Source: Eubacterium sp. (lineage in GTDB: Bacteria > Bacillota > Clostridia > Oscillospirales > Acutalibacteraceae). Taken from it: DNA of 6,221 nucleotides. The notes beneath the pieces are model-generated. The model ran no database searches. It saw only the letters and a program-made list of their open reading frames with translations, and was not told where the DNA came from. Location of the stretch: the NCBI GenBank assembly GCA_029050995.1, contig JAIDLO010000097.1:1-6221 (forward strand), given 5' to 3'. Below are positions 5,723 to 6,221 of the stretch, one piece after another; the first letter of the stretch is position 1; the number at the start of each line of letters is the position of its first letter. The translations under genes and the position numbers were made by a program.

Positions 5723-6079
5723 TTAATTTGTTTCACTGATTTCTTTTGCAAGCTCAACAATTTCAAAGGCATATTTATCCTTACCTTTTTTCAATAGTTT
5801 TTTGTAAATCGGATAATTGATGCTGACACCGATAATTCCAATAATGCCTACAATAATTCCGAATACCATTGAAATTGTGCTGTTCAAATCAAATTGTCCC
5901 ATACAAAGGCACATACCAACACCAAGTATCAAAGCACTTATAGTTCCGAAAGTGAATGCAAAGATATTTGCCGGTCGCTTTGCTTTGGCGTCAAGCTTTC
6001 GTAATGCAACAACCTTAGAGGTTTCTTTTGGTGCGTATTCCTTTGCGATTGATTCTGCGTAAATTTTGTCTGTGTTCAT
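5723..6079 (-). CDS. Small two-helix membrane protein of unknown function
   Basis: A 118-residue protein. It has a charged, soluble N-terminus (1-36, containing EYAPKETSKVVALRKLDAKAK), a membrane helix around 38-60, a second around 67-88, and a basic then acidic cytoplasmic tail (93-118, YKKLLKKGKDKYAFEIVELAKEI). The two helices with charged ends suggest a hairpin with both termini in the cytoplasm. From memory, similar clostridial proteins are sometimes labelled 'dihydropteridine reductase', but no Rossmann fold or nucleotide-binding motif is visible, so that name looks unsupported. The ribosome site AAGGAG (6093-6088) is eight bases before the ATG. It is first in an operon with a TetR gene 25 bases downstream, so it is probably the regulator's target. 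Function is not assigned. Confidence 0.85.
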   Translation of the reverse strand: MNTDKIYAESIAKEYAPKETSKVVALRKLDAKAKRPANIFAFTFGTISALILGVGMCLCMGQFDLNSTISMVFGIIVGIIGIIGVSINYPIYKKLLKKGKDKYAFEIVELAKEISETN

Positions 6080-6109
6080 AAAAACAACTCCTTTTCATTT
6101 GATGACTTT

Positions 6110-6138
6110 ATTATATCGGAGTTATTTTTGTATTTGAA
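6110..6138 (-). promoter_or_regulatory. Proximal candidate promoter of the membrane protein-TetR operon
   Basis: On the - strand a perfect -10 TATAAT (6115-6110) is 17 bp after a weak -35 TTCAAA (6138-6133). The start would fall near 6103, with a leader of about 24 nt. The -35 is touched by the inverted repeat at 6137-6164. Confidence 0.6.
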
Positions 6139-6164
6139 CAACACGGTTTATGATTTGTGTTGTT
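6137..6164. repeat. Inverted repeat, candidate TetR operator
   Basis: AACAACAC (6137-6144) and GTGTTGTT (6157-6164) are perfect inverted copies with 12 bases between. The repeat lies between the two candidate promoters, overlapping the -35 of the proximal one and the start site of the distal one, as expected for an autoregulatory operator. It could instead fold as a leader hairpin in the distal transcript. Binding by the neighbouring TetR protein is inferred from position. Confidence 0.5.
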
Positions 6165-6173
6165 TTCTGAATA

Positions 6174-6202
6174 ATTATAGCATCTAATGCAGTAAAAATC
6201 AA
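6174..6202 (-). promoter_or_regulatory. Distal candidate promoter of the membrane protein-TetR operon
   Basis: On the - strand TTGATT (6202-6197, four of six consensus) is followed by a 17-bp spacer and a perfect -10 TATAAT (6179-6174). The start would fall near 6167, at the edge of the inverted repeat. The -35 overlaps the T-tract of the hairpin cut by the window edge, so the promoter would begin right where the upstream unit ends. Confidence 0.55.
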
Positions 6203-6221
6203 AAAGCAGCTTATGATAAGC
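6201..6221 (-). terminator. Hairpin cut by the window edge, probable terminator of the next - strand gene
   Basis: The last 13 bases are a perfect inverted repeat GCTTAT-G-ATAAGC (6209-6221), preceded on the + strand by AAAAAGCA (6201-6208). On the - strand the visible stem is followed by TGC and then TTTTT. If the next bases outside the window are GCA on the - strand, the stem extends to nine pairs and forms a classic intrinsic terminator for a gene to the right. Only part of it can be seen. Confidence 0.5.

Noticed and set aside
5817..6062. Plus-strand frame of 81 codons opposite the small membrane protein gene
   Set aside because: The antisense of a hydrophobic helical gene often stays open; no promoter or ribosome site is seen on that strand, while the - strand gene has a ribosome site and operon context.

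Overview
The window looks like a low-to-moderate GC Firmicute, most likely a member of the Clostridia (gut Oscillospiraceae/Lachnospiraceae type). The evidence is the strong AGGAGG-type ribosome binding sites, sigma-A promoters close to consensus, GTG and TTG starts, tRNA genes with encoded CCA, and proteins of clostridial character. The species cannot be named from the sequence. All genes appear intact, and there is no insertion sequence, phage gene, CRISPR array or rRNA.

Layout. Positions 1-370 (+ strand) hold a tandem pair of leucine tRNA genes, anticodons UAA then CAA, behind one good promoter, each followed by its own intrinsic-terminator hairpin. Positions 377-2620 (+ strand) hold a two-gene operon with its own extended -10 promoter: an FAD-dependent oxidoreductase of the geranylgeranyl reductase/PHBH-like fold, then a TauE/SafE (TSUP) membrane exporter, closed by a bidirectional terminator shared with the converging operon. 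Positions 2644-5003 (- strand) hold a complete polar amino acid ABC importer, transcribed as lipoprotein, permease, ATPase. It has a perfect-consensus promoter, repeated TTAGTAA-type half-sites over the -35 region, and a hairpin between the lipoprotein gene and the permease gene that probably sets stoichiometry. Positions 5056-6202 (- strand) hold a small two-helix membrane protein gene followed by a TetR-family regulator gene. Two candidate promoters with an inverted repeat between them lie upstream, and an intrinsic terminator lies downstream. The right edge cuts through another hairpin, probably the terminator of the next - strand gene.

How the genes work together. The ABC importer is self-sufficient: binding protein, homodimerising permease and ATPase. 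The flavoenzyme and exporter are tightly spaced and co-transcribed, so a shared role is plausible, for example making and exporting an anionic product, but the substrate is unknown. The TetR protein probably autoregulates its own two-gene operon. Overall this is a mostly ordinary chromosomal region. I found no convincing undescribed system. The points most worth checking are regulatory: the terminator between the tRNAs, the half-site array at the importer promoter, the inverted repeat before the TetR operon, and the unexplained flavoenzyme-exporter pair.
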